NCBI RefSeq assembly: GCF_027563345.1
Contig: NZ_JAMKBK010000005.1
Origin: Psychrobacillus psychrodurans
GTDB taxonomy: Bacteria > Bacillota > Bacilli > Bacillales_A > Planococcaceae
DNA: 64,000 bases
Direction: 5' to 3' (one strand)
A program made the translations under genes and the position numbers. How positions within the stretch are numbered: position 1 is the first letter of the stretch; each line of letters starts with the position of its first letter. Under the pieces are notes generated by a model. That model was not told where the DNA came from, made no database searches, and worked only from the letters and a program-made list of their open reading frames with translations. This document shows positions 43,482 to 51,484 of the stretch, in pieces.

Positions 43482-43640
43482 ATGATGAAAATTAGAGAAT
43501 CAAAAACAGAGCAAAAACGGGATGAAATTATTGAAGAGTTTGTAAACAAAGGTATATTTAAAATTGATGGAAGACAACTATATGAGTTAAATTTTTATGA
43601 ATTAATGAAAGAACATACAACTGAAGATGAAAGAAGATAA
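43482..43640 (+). CDS. FbpA family small basic protein
   Basis: A 52-residue protein of the FbpA family (Fur-regulated basic protein). It has the family ending FKIDGRQLYELNFYELMKEH after a charged N-terminal helix. FbpA assists the iron-sparing response in B. subtilis. Two ATGs (43482 and 43485) follow AAGGAG; either may be used. I see no convincing Fur box upstream, so regulation is open. A terminator follows immediately. Confidence 0.8.
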   Translation: MMKIRESKTEQKRDEIIEEFVNKGIFKIDGRQLYELNFYELMKEHTTEDERR

Positions 43641-43667
43641 GTGCCTTTTTTAAAGGGCACTTTTTTT
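43640..43667 (+). terminator. intrinsic terminator
   Basis: The stem AGTGCC / GGGCACT after the stop codon with a 9-base loop and a run of seven T. Confidence 0.85.
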
Positions 43668-43762
43668 GAGAAAAAAGTAAGTACAATGTATTATCTATAA
43701 ACAATAGTCGATATAAAAAATATGGTACACTTGACTTAAATACGGATAAGGTGGAAACAAAA

Positions 43763-44914
43763 TTGACTTTTATAACTAATTTAAACGAGACATTACAGAA
43801 AAAATGGCAGGATGCAAATTTTACATCACCAATGCCTATACAATCTAAACTAATTCCACATTTCTTGGACGGCTCTGACGTAGTTGCAGAATCACCAACA
43901 GGAACTGGGAAAACACTAGCTTATGTGCTTCCAATCTTGCAGAAAGTTGATCCTGCCAAGAAACAAATACAAGCAATGGTAATTATTCCTTCTCAAGAAC
44001 TTGGTATGCAAATTGTGGAGGTATTCCGTGAATGGGTTAAAGATACTAATATCTCAGTTGCCCAATTAATCGGAGGAGCAAATATTAATAGACAGATTGA
44101 TGTTCTTAAAAAGAAGCCGACAATTGTTGTCGGAACTCCTGGTAGATTACAAGAGCTAGTAAAAACTAAAAAACTAAAAATGCATGAAATAAACATCGTT
44201 GTTTTAGACGAAGGGGACCAACTTTTAAGTAGAGAGCATCGTACAACTGTTAAAAGCTTAGTAGATGCAACAGTTGAAAGACAGCTGATTGTGACTTCTG
44301 CAACTATTACGGAAGAAATAGAATTGGTTGCAGAACGTATGATGAAGAATCCAGTTCGCATTCAAGTATCCGCAGAGGACATTCCTTCGCAAGGTGAAGT
44401 TGTCCACAGCTTCGTGAAGACTGAACCTCGCGATAAAACCGAATTACTGCGCAAGATTTCTTATTTAAAAGGAATGCGTGGCCTTGCATTTGTAAATAGT
44501 CTAGATCAGCTTTTAATGAAAGACGCCAAACTTGCATACAGAGATGCACCGATTGTGTCTCTTCATTCAGAAATGAAAAAGGATGAACGAAAGAAAGCAT
44601 TGGATGATTTTAAAAGCGGTAAGGTGAGTTTACTAATCGCTACGGATGTGGCAGCAAGAGGCTTAGATATTTCTGGTCTAACACATGTTATTCATGTAGA
44701 TGTACCGCATTCAGTTGAACAGTATTTACATCGTTCAGGGCGCACTGGTCGTGCGGGGGCTGATGGAGAGGTTATGACATTGTTAACTTATGCCGATGAA
44801 AAGACTTTTAAAAAGTGGACAAAAGAGCTTCCTAAAAAACCAGTTCAAAAAGTATGGTACCGTGGTGAATTAATCGAAGGATCGTCTAAAACTATCAGTC
44901 AAAAGGGGAAATAA
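43763..44914 (+). CDS. DEAD-box RNA helicase (YfmL-like)
   Basis: A 383-residue ATP-dependent RNA helicase of the DEAD-box family, short form without a C-terminal RNA-binding extension, similar to YfmL of B. subtilis, which works in ribosome assembly. Motifs: Q (SPMPIQSKLIP), I (SPTGTGKT), Ia/Ib (GTPGR), II (DEGD instead of DEAD), III (TSATI), V and VI (ATDVAARGLD, HRSGRTGRAG). The variant motif II is noted but the residue pair after DE is not absolutely required. TTG 43763 follows AAGGTGG. The next gene starts at its stop codon. Confidence 0.92.
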   Translation: MTFITNLNETLQKKWQDANFTSPMPIQSKLIPHFLDGSDVVAESPTGTGKTLAYVLPILQKVDPAKKQIQAMVIIPSQELGMQIVEVFREWVKDTNISVAQLIGGANINRQIDVLKKKPTIVVGTPGRLQELVKTKKLKMHEINIVVLDEGDQLLSREHRTTVKSLVDATVERQLIVTSATITEEIELVAERMMKNPVRIQVSAEDIPSQGEVVHSFVKTEPRDKTELLRKISYLKGMRGLAFVNSLDQLLMKDAKLAYRDAPIVSLHSEMKKDERKKALDDFKSGKVSLLIATDVAARGLDISGLTHVIHVDVPHSVEQYLHRSGRTGRAGADGEVMTLLTYADEKTFKKWTKELPKKPVQKVWYRGELIEGSSKTISQKGK

Positions 44915-46146
44915 TGATGGATTTTCAACAAAAGCTTGAAGAGTATGCAGAATTAGTAGTAAAGGTTGGTCTGAATATACAGCCAAACCAACCACTACTT
45001 ATAAATACGACAACGGACACAATCGATTTTACACGGTTAATAGTGAAAAAAGCGTATGAGGCTGGCGCGAAACGAGTTGACGTAAACTATACAGATGAAG
45101 TAAATGCACGTGCATTTTATGATTATGCACCTGATGAAGCGTTCAATGAATTTCCTAAATGGGCTGCTATGCAGCGTGATGAACTAATCGAAAATAAAGG
45201 TGCATTATTATGGATTGATGCAGATAACCCAGACTTATTAGAAGGTGTTTCGATTGACCGTATATCTAGCTTTCAAAAGGCAAGTGGCAAAGCGTTAGAG
45301 AATTATCGTAAAGCAGTTATGAATGATGTTATTACTTGGTCTATCGTTGCAATGCCTTCAGAAAAATGGGCTGCAAAGGTATATCCAAACCTAAAGCCAG
45401 AGGAACAAATGCAAGCACTTTGGGAGTTAATATTCCAGGTTGTACGCATAGGAGAAGGAACAGCAGTTCAAAAGTGGAAAGAACATATTGATAACCTTGA
45501 AAGTAGAGCAACTCTACTAAATAATAAGCGCTTTAAAAAGCTGCACTATAAAGCAGAAGGAACAGATATTCAAGTTGAACTTCCGAAAGAACATATTTGG
45601 ATGTCAGGAGCAAGTAAAAATGGTCAAAACGTTCCGTTCATTGCTAATATGCCAACAGAAGAAGTATATACTGCACCACTTAAAACAGGAGTAAATGGCT
45701 ATGTGAAAAATACAAAGCCTTTCGTCTATCAGGGAAATGTAATAGATGATTTTACTCTGACTTTTGAAAATGGAAAGATTACTTCTATAAAAGCTGCTAC
45801 TGGTGAGAAGCTATTACAAGAGCTTATTGGAACAGATGATGGAGCGAAGTATTTAGGAGAAATAGCTTTAGTGCCACATAAATCACCTATTTCCGCTTCA
45901 AATGTATTATTCTTTAATACATTATTTGATGAAAATGCCTCTAACCATTTTGCTATAGGGGAAGCATATCCTACATGTGTTGAGGGTGCTCGTGGTTTAA
46001 CTCAAAGTGAATTAGAACAAATGGGTATTAACACATCCATTGTACATGAAGACTTTATGATAGGTAGCGGGGACATGGACATTATGGGAGAACTAGCAGA
46101 TGGAACAATGGAGCCTATATTCATAAAAGGTGCATGGGCTTTTTAA
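44914..46146 (+). CDS. M29 family aminopeptidase (first copy)
   Basis: A 410-residue metallo-aminopeptidase of family M29 (AmpS/aminopeptidase T). Metal and catalytic residues are in MPTEEVYTAP (Glu), LGEIALVPHKSPI (Glu, His), LFDENASNHFAIGEAY (His) and VHEDFMIGS (His, Asp). The ATG overlaps the helicase stop (TAATG), so translation is coupled; the second ATG at 44917 is also possible. A close paralogue lies at 56393-57625. Why two cytosolic copies occur only 10 kb apart is unknown; they may differ in substrate range. Confidence 0.92.
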   Translation: MMDFQQKLEEYAELVVKVGLNIQPNQPLLINTTTDTIDFTRLIVKKAYEAGAKRVDVNYTDEVNARAFYDYAPDEAFNEFPKWAAMQRDELIENKGALLWIDADNPDLLEGVSIDRISSFQKASGKALENYRKAVMNDVITWSIVAMPSEKWAAKVYPNLKPEEQMQALWELIFQVVRIGEGTAVQKWKEHIDNLESRATLLNNKRFKKLHYKAEGTDIQVELPKEHIWMSGASKNGQNVPFIANMPTEEVYTAPLKTGVNGYVKNTKPFVYQGNVIDDFTLTFENGKITSIKAATGEKLLQELIGTDDGAKYLGEIALVPHKSPISASNVLFFNTLFDENASNHFAIGEAYPTCVEGARGLTQSELEQMGINTSIVHEDFMIGSGDMDIMGELADGTMEPIFIKGAWAF

Positions 46147-46159
46147 GGAGTTGGTCAGC

Positions 46160-47029
46160 TTGAAAAAATGGGTCTGTACTTTAATTATTCTAGTTGTTTC
46201 ATTTGGAACTATCACAGTAAATGCCAAGGGCTCCGAAGTTTATATTGCGATTGGAGATTCCCTAGCAGCAGGACAAACACCGAATCGAGCTATAGATACC
46301 GGCTATACAGATTTAATAGCACAGAAGCTAACTAGGACTGGTCAACTTGCATTTTATTCAAAAGCGTTGGCATTCCCAGGTTATACAACTGCAGATGTGC
46401 TTACTAAGGTTCAAACGGACGAAGCAAAGAAAGCGTTGAAAAACGCTACATTAGTCACAATATCAGCGGGAGCCAATGACTTACTGCAAATGGTGCAAGT
46501 GAATTCATCAAGTGGTTCTATTGCTTATCAGCAACTCCATGCTGATTTTGCATTAAATAATGTACGAAAAAATATAGAGCAGATTATTAAAGAGGTACAG
46601 GCAATCGCACCAAAAGCCAAAATTTATGTAATGGGTTATTATTTTGCCTATCCTCATGTGAGAGCATCTCAAAAGGAAGGCATAAAAAAAGAGCTAGACC
46701 GATTGCATACAATTTTAAAATCGGAGTCTGAGGTCAATGGTGCGACATATGTGTCTGTGGAAGAACCATTCGGTGTAAATGCTACTAAGTTATTACCAAA
46801 TCCCGCAGACGTCCATCCAACGATGGAAGGATACCGTATAATGGCAAATGCATTCTTTTCGCAATACAACAGTGGATTAGTAGTTACACATAACGAATTG
46901 CCAACACCTAATCCGCTTACTTTTGAACAAATTTTGAATGCATCTAAAGAACAAGAGAAATCTCCTGTTTCAAAATCAGTTGAAATGGACCAATACTATT
47001 CTTTATCAGAAATGAAGCCATTAATTTAG
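46160..47029 (+). CDS. secreted SGNH/GDSL hydrolase
   Basis: A 289-residue secreted lipase/esterase-like protein of the SGNH fold. The signal peptide is KKWVCTLIILVVSFGTITVNA, with predicted cleavage near Ala-Lys. Block I is AIGDSLAAGQTP (nucleophile Ser), block III is ISAGANDLL and the catalytic Asp-His are in DVHPTMEGY. The substrate is unknown, perhaps a lipid or acylated wall component. TTG 46160 follows AAGGAGTTGG and gives a good signal peptide; a start at 46130 would put extra residues before it. It is the last gene before a bidirectional terminator. Confidence 0.88.
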   Translation: MKKWVCTLIILVVSFGTITVNAKGSEVYIAIGDSLAAGQTPNRAIDTGYTDLIAQKLTRTGQLAFYSKALAFPGYTTADVLTKVQTDEAKKALKNATLVTISAGANDLLQMVQVNSSSGSIAYQQLHADFALNNVRKNIEQIIKEVQAIAPKAKIYVMGYYFAYPHVRASQKEGIKKELDRLHTILKSESEVNGATYVSVEEPFGVNATKLLPNPADVHPTMEGYRIMANAFFSQYNSGLVVTHNELPTPNPLTFEQILNASKEQEKSPVSKSVEMDQYYSLSEMKPLI

Positions 47030-47111
47030 TATTTTGAATGACTTAGTTGTTCATAAGAATTTGGACCTTACCCAATGTTTTGAATAAGTTGATGAATGTT
47101 GTGCGAACCTA

Positions 47112-47149
47112 AAAAAGCTGTCCTCCAAATCAAAAGAGGACAGCTTTTT
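47112..47149. terminator. bidirectional intrinsic terminator
   Basis: The stem AAAAAGCTGTCCTC / GAGGACAGCTTTTT with a 10-base loop. A and T runs flank it on both sides, so it can serve the GDSL gene and the convergent small gene. Confidence 0.9.
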
Positions 47150-47246
47150 AACGTACATTTTTTTTAGATTTTATGACTTTACGTATAATAGGATAAACAA
47201 TTGGTGCCAATTTAATTGCTGTTTTGACTAGGTTTTTTACTTTCAT
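47148..47246 (-). CDS. small basic amphipathic protein
   Basis: A 32-residue frame (MKVKNLVKTAIKLAPIVYPI plus a Lys/Arg-rich tail) behind AAGGAG with the right spacing. It is of the short basic peptide type (MKxKNxVKTxxKxxPIVYPI) that I recall from several Bacillales genomes, where it is unnamed. The alternating hydrophobic and Lys residues would form an amphipathic helix. The stop overlaps the terminator. No function known. Confidence 0.55.
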   Translation of the reverse strand: MKVKNLVKTAIKLAPIVYPIIRKVIKSKKNVR

Positions 47247-47315
47247 CGGTATCGCTCCTTGGCTTTCGATATTAATAGTTATGTACCCTCAAACTCCAAT
47301 ACATAAACTCTCTCT

Positions 47316-47657
47316 TTATCGTAAAACTTTAATGCCTTGGACTATATTCCAAATCATTACTATTACATATACGAGCATGTAAATTGCGATAAGTATTAAA
47401 GGTCCGGCAGCCATCCATAGGGAAGGTTGTTCATTAAATCCAGATGCAACGGGGGTGAAGCTTGTAAAAACACTAATGAATAAAATTATTAACAATATTA
47501 CAGGTATAATGTGGGAAATTAATGATTTTTTCGCATGATATTTTACATTAGAATCTTGTGATACAAAATAAACAATAATAGGCAATAAAAAAGGAGCAAA
47601 CAATACACTAAAATAAGAAAGTGCTGATAAAATTTTAGGGTTATCCAGTCTATTCAA
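47316..47657 (-). CDS. DUF4870 family membrane protein
   Basis: A 113-residue membrane protein of the DUF4870 family, about three helices. The pattern KILSALSYFSVLFAPFLLPIIVYFV and KYHAKKSLISHIIPVILLI (the Tic20-like His-Ala-Lys region) is typical. Translation begins at TTG 47657; an AGGAGG directly abuts it, so an upstream GAGG at 8 bases is the likely working site. No function is known. Confidence 0.8.
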   Translation of the reverse strand: MNRLDNPKILSALSYFSVLFAPFLLPIIVYFVSQDSNVKYHAKKSLISHIIPVILLIILFISVFTSFTPVASGFNEQPSLWMAAGPLILIAIYMLVYVIVMIWNIVQGIKVLR

Positions 47658-47699
47658 CCTCCTTTCCTCAATTTTTAACGAAATACTCAGCTATATGTT

Positions 47700-48764
47700 T
47701 CATTTCTTAAATAAGGAAACTAAAATATTCTTGTAATTTTCCAGAGAGGAAATAGATACATATTCTTTTACACCATGCCAATCCCCTCCACTTGGTCCAA
47801 ACTCAATTGCACCTGCTCCAGCTTCCGCGTAGAAGCGAGCATCGGCAGCTCCATGCTGCCCAAATAATACAGCAGGTTTTCCGATGAACTGTGAAGTAAC
47901 ATGTGCAATACGTTCGATAAAAGGATTAATGGCTTCAGTAGTTACTGCAGGAGCAGTCGCTTGAATCTTAAATTCACTTTTAGGGAATTTCTCTGCCAAC
48001 TTTTTAATCTCTGAAGTAATACTCTGCATATTCTGTCCAGGAACAAAACGAAGATCATAGCTTATTATGCATTCATCGGGAACAACGTTATAGCGATCAC
48101 CTGCTTGTATTTTCGCCAAGTTTAAGGAAGGATAATCATAGAACTCATTGCTTGCAGTTAAAAAAGAGAGAGTGCGTAGCTGTTGGTCAAACAGAAAAGC
48201 TTGCTCAATTGCATTTTTTCCTTCCCATGGACGGCTACCATGACTAGGTTTACCTTTCAGTATTACATCAAACTGAATAATTCCTTTTGCCTGTAAACCA
48301 ATTTGGAGGTGGGTAGGCTCGCCGCATATAACAAAGTCACCAGTATATCCTTGATCAACTAAAAACTTGGTAGTTTTACCGTCGGTTTCCTCATCCGTTA
48401 CAATATGAAGCTGAATTTTTTTAGTAAGACTTTTAGATTCTTTAGAAAGCTCGTAAAAAGCTTGCATCATCGCAGCAACTCCTGCTTTCATATCAGCAGT
48501 TCCTCGACCATATAAAAGATCACCTTCTATAAATGGCTCGAATTGCTCTGGGTTACCTGGAACAACATCTACATGCCCATTCCAAATCATACATTCATCA
48601 CCAATTCCTATTTCTGCCACTAGCATCAATTTTCCCTCATGCTGTAAGACAGTTGTATGAATTCCACGTTTTTCTAGCCAACTTTCACAGAATAATAAAG
48701 CATTATTTGCACTTTCGATTGTGTCACTTTTGATACGTACCAGATCTTTTAGTAATGTAATCAT
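47700..48764 (-). CDS. M20 family deacylase (acetylornithine deacetylase / succinyl-DAP desuccinylase type)
   Basis: A 354-residue zinc-dependent amidohydrolase of the M20 ArgE/DapE family. Metal ligands: His in NGHVDVVPG, Asp in YGRGTADMKAG, Glu-Glu in VTDEETDGK, Glu in CGEPTHLQ, and His in GQHGAADARFYAE. The dimerisation (lid) domain starts near residue 170 (KGKPSHGSRPWEGKNA). The exact N-acyl substrate is unknown. ATG 48764 follows AAAAGGAGATG. It is divergent from the TPP riboswitch-controlled thiT, and no partner gene is adjacent. Confidence 0.88.
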   Translation of the reverse strand: MITLLKDLVRIKSDTIESANNALLFCESWLEKRGIHTTVLQHEGKLMLVAEIGIGDECMIWNGHVDVVPGNPEQFEPFIEGDLLYGRGTADMKAGVAAMMQAFYELSKESKSLTKKIQLHIVTDEETDGKTTKFLVDQGYTGDFVICGEPTHLQIGLQAKGIIQFDVILKGKPSHGSRPWEGKNAIEQAFLFDQQLRTLSFLTASNEFYDYPSLNLAKIQAGDRYNVVPDECIISYDLRFVPGQNMQSITSEIKKLAEKFPKSEFKIQATAPAVTTEAINPFIERIAHVTSQFIGKPAVLFGQHGAADARFYAEAGAGAIEFGPSGGDWHGVKEYVSISSLENYKNILVSLFKK

Positions 48765-48823
48765 GTGAACATCTCCTTTTGCATATATTTATTTCATTAG
48801 TATAACAAATGAAACAAATAAGG

Positions 48824-48852
48824 TTGCATTAGGCATTTTATTCAGATACAAT
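48824..48852 (+). promoter_or_regulatory. sigma-A type promoter of the thiT leader
   Basis: TTGCAT at 48824-48829 and TACAAT at 48847-48852, 17-bp spacer, about 22 bases before the TPP aptamer. Confidence 0.6.
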
Positions 48853-48873
48853 GAATTCGAACTAAATAATTCA

Positions 48874-48952
48874 AACCACAAGGGGCGCCACAATAGTGGC
48901 TGAGATAGTACCCTTTGAACCTGTAAGTTAGTGCTTGCGTAGGGATGTGGAT
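48874..48952 (+). promoter_or_regulatory. TPP riboswitch (THI element)
   Basis: P1 is CCACA / TGTGG. The conserved pyrimidine- and pyrophosphate-binding parts GGGGCGCC, GGCTGAGA, ACCCTTTGAACCTG and TGCTTGCGTAGGGA are all there. A terminator follows at 48970-49002, so thiamine pyrophosphate should stop transcription into thiT. Confidence 0.95.
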
Positions 48953-48969
48953 GGAAACTGACAATCGCG

Positions 48970-49002
48970 CGATGTCTGGGTCTATCCCGGGGTCGTTTTT
49001 TT
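48970..49002 (+). terminator. riboswitch terminator (expression platform)
   Basis: The stem GTCTGGG / CCCGGGG with TCTA loop (G-U pairs included) and a run of T. It is the switching element of the TPP riboswitch. Confidence 0.8.
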
Positions 49003-49024
49003 GTGGTCAAAAAAGGGGATTGTC

Positions 49025-49606
49025 ATGAAAAATCAACGTGTATTAATATTAATGGAAATCGCTATTTTTGCGGCGTTAGGATATGTTTTAGATATGATTG
49101 GCTTTGGAATGCCACAGGGCGGCTCCGTAACATTCGTACTTGTACCTGTTATTTTAATGGCCTTTCGTCGTGGTATAGTTGCAGGTCTTGCTACTGGATT
49201 TTTAATAGGTGTGCTACAAGTGGTAACAGGGCGATTTTATGCAGCGCCATTATCATTTGAAATAGTTATTGCACAGGTTGCAATTGATTATTTCATCGCC
49301 TTTATGGTTGCAGGGTTCGCTGGGTTTTTAAGACCTGCATTTTTACAGGCATTTGAACAAAAAGATAAAGTGAAAATGATTACAGCGGTTGTCTTAGGAG
49401 CATTAATAGCTGCTTTTCTTCGTTATTTAGCACATGTGACTTCAGGTATTCTATTCTTTGGTGAATTTGCTGGCGATCAAAACGTCATTTTGTATTCATT
49501 AATCTATAATTCTACTTATATGATTCCTGTATTTTTAATTGCTGCTTTCATTTGTTCCATTTTATTTGTTAAAGCTCCGCGCCTTGCACTGCCGAATTCT
49601 CACTAA
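49025..49606 (+). CDS. thiT: thiamine ECF transporter S-component ThiT
   Basis: A 193-residue integral membrane protein of the ThiT family, the thiamine-binding S subunit of an energy-coupling-factor importer. About six helices, opening with LILMEIAIFAALGYVLDMIG. The characteristic MPQGGSVTFVLVPVILMAFRRG is present, as are RYLAHVTSGILFFGEFAG and YNSTYMIP. The ATG follows AAGGGG. A TPP riboswitch upstream confirms its thiamine link. EcfA and EcfT are not in this window. Confidence 0.95.
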   Translation: MKNQRVLILMEIAIFAALGYVLDMIGFGMPQGGSVTFVLVPVILMAFRRGIVAGLATGFLIGVLQVVTGRFYAAPLSFEIVIAQVAIDYFIAFMVAGFAGFLRPAFLQAFEQKDKVKMITAVVLGALIAAFLRYLAHVTSGILFFGEFAGDQNVILYSLIYNSTYMIPVFLIAAFICSILFVKAPRLALPNSH

Positions 49607-49653
49607 ATATGATATGATTAGAGTACATTTAGTGAAGAAGGGATCTTGTTAAG

Positions 49654-50403
49654 ATGATTGTACAAACTGACGAAGAGTTAGTGGCATTAAAAAAAATAGG
49701 GCGTATTGTTGCAGAAGTAAGAGATGTGATGAGGGCTGCAACTAAACCTGGTATTACAACGAAAGAACTGGATGAGATTGGCGGAAAGTTATTTACAGAG
49801 CATGGTGCGATTTCTGGACCAAAGGGTGAATATGATTTTCCAGGATATACTTGTATCTCCGTCAACGAAGAAGTTGCTCATGGTATCCCGGGTTCTCGCG
49901 TAATTCAAGAAGGCGATATTGTGAATATTGATGTGTCTGGATCTTGTGATGGATATTTTGCAGATACAGGTATTTCTTTTGTTGTTGGTGAGGGATATGA
50001 AGAGAAAGAAAAATTATGTGCAGTGGCAGAGAGTGCATTTGAACGGGCTATGTTGAAGGTGAAAGCAGGCTCTCGTTTAAACCAAATCGGAAAAGCGGTT
50101 GCTAGAGAAGCTAAAGATAATGGCTTGCATGTTATTATGAACCTAACTGGGCATGGTATTGGAAAATCGTTACATGAAGCTCCACAACATGTCTTGAATT
50201 ATTATGATGCATGGGATCCTACGATATTAAAAGAAGGAATGGTTTTAGCGGTAGAGCCGTTTATTTCTGCAAAGGCAGAGCATATTGTAGAATCTGGTGA
50301 TGGTTGGACATTTGTAACTCCCGATAAATCGTTAGTAGCACAGATTGAGCATACAATTGTTGTAACAAAAGGTGCTCCTATTTTATTAACTAAATTAGAC
50401 TAA
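49654..50403 (+). CDS. map: type I methionine aminopeptidase
   Basis: Removes the initiator methionine from nascent proteins. A 249-residue class Ia enzyme. Metal ligands: Asp in VNIDVSG and ADTG, His in LTGHGIG, Glu in AVEPF and QIEHT; the substrate-side His is in NEEVAHGIPG. No N-terminal zinc-finger extension. ATG 49654 has GAAGGGA upstream. It has its own terminator. It may be the second copy in this organism, as Bacillus commonly has a ribosomal-cluster map and another elsewhere; that cannot be told here. Confidence 0.93.
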   Translation: MIVQTDEELVALKKIGRIVAEVRDVMRAATKPGITTKELDEIGGKLFTEHGAISGPKGEYDFPGYTCISVNEEVAHGIPGSRVIQEGDIVNIDVSGSCDGYFADTGISFVVGEGYEEKEKLCAVAESAFERAMLKVKAGSRLNQIGKAVAREAKDNGLHVIMNLTGHGIGKSLHEAPQHVLNYYDAWDPTILKEGMVLAVEPFISAKAEHIVESGDGWTFVTPDKSLVAQIEHTIVVTKGAPILLTKLD

Positions 50404-50410
50404 AACAAAA

Positions 50411-50445
50411 CGCCTTCGAAATTTACTTTTTCGAAGGCTTTTTTT
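50411..50445 (+). terminator. intrinsic terminator of map
   Basis: The stem CGCCTTCGAAA / TTTCGAAGGC with a 7-base loop and seven T. Confidence 0.88.
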
Positions 50446-50536
50446 AAATTAAGAATATGGATTAACATACTGCGGATTTCCGTGGGCGTTGAAGTTTTAG
50501 GAGAGTGGCGGACAGGCAATACGTCATAATATTAAC

Positions 50537-50583
50537 AAAAAAAGGGATGCATAGTTGTGATGTCTGTCACAACTATGCATCCC
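50537..50583 (-). terminator. intrinsic terminator of the TspO-like gene
   Basis: A perfect 17-bp stem (GGGATGCATAGTTGTGA and its complement) with a 6-base loop. On the minus strand it is followed by TTTTTTT. The stem is longer than most terminators. Confidence 0.88.
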
Positions 50584-50598
50584 TAAAAAGTTTTAACT

Positions 50599-51327
50599 TT
50601 AAAGGGGTCTTGTGCTTTTCTTAAAGAATATAATCCCCACGATTAGGACGCAGCTTAGAAAAATGGATGCTGCGGTTAGGAGTAGTTCGCTAAAGTTGTG
50701 GTGAATTGCAACTCCAATGAAAGTCCAGATAAAAACAATTGGCATAAAACGGTCGAAATAATGATAACGAAAATGAAGAGCTATAGCTGTCGCGATGGTT
50801 AAGAAAATAACTCCCCAAAGTGATTTTGTCATGCCAAATCCATCAAATTCATAAAACGTTAGGAGATAAGATAGGTTTGTGAAGAAACTGATAAATGTCC
50901 AACCTAAAAGGAAGGAAATTGGCAATCGATTTTTTCGACTTAAATCATCTAAAGGATAGGTTAGATACAATTTAAACAAGCAGCTTAGTAAGACTGTGAG
51001 AAAACCAAAAGTGTATCCAAACAGTTCGTAATGCCAGCTTAATATACATAAAATATATATCACAGAGGCTATTCCGTCTAATAGAATACGCTTCGTAGGT
51101 ATAGGACGAGAAGATTTATAATCCTTCATAATATTCCAAATCCACCAAGCTAATAATATAAAAATAACAATCCATATGTAAAACACATAATTTGCTGGAG
51201 TAAAAAATACGGGAAGTCTGTTGAATATTTCGCCACTAGTTTGACCATTTATGGGTAGTAAAATAGATAATAGTTTAACAATTACAGTAGATATAAAAAA
51301 TAACATTAAAAGGATTATTTTAAACAT
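50599..51327 (-). CDS. TspO/MBR-like multi-pass membrane protein
   Basis: A 242-residue membrane protein with about seven hydrophobic segments. It resembles the larger TspO/MBR-related (tryptophan-rich) proteins found in Gram-positives: LPINGQTSGEIFNRLPVFFTP followed by an YVFYIWIVIFILL segment. TspO proteins bind porphyrins or act as sensors, but the role of this subgroup is unknown. It ends just before a long perfect hairpin. No neighbour suggests its function. Confidence 0.7.
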   Translation of the reverse strand: MFKIILLMLFFISTVIVKLLSILLPINGQTSGEIFNRLPVFFTPANYVFYIWIVIFILLAWWIWNIMKDYKSSRPIPTKRILLDGIASVIYILCILSWHYELFGYTFGFLTVLLSCLFKLYLTYPLDDLSRKNRLPISFLLGWTFISFFTNLSYLLTFYEFDGFGMTKSLWGVIFLTIATAIALHFRYHYFDRFMPIVFIWTFIGVAIHHNFSELLLTAASIFLSCVLIVGIIFFKKSTRPL

Positions 51328-51484
51328 TCAGCTGCCTCCTTCTATTTAATAAGTATACCTTTGATATATAGCAACAACAAATTAGAATTATGAATGTTAT
51401 GTGACGAAAATCAAACAATCTGTATTAGAAAAACATGATATACTAGAATTCTAAAATAATTGTCAATATAGGAGGAATATTTAG

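Noticed and set aside
50473..50512. Third copy of the GC-rich interspersed element
   Set aside because: Only a short TTTCCGTGGGCG-like stretch remains, too little to call.
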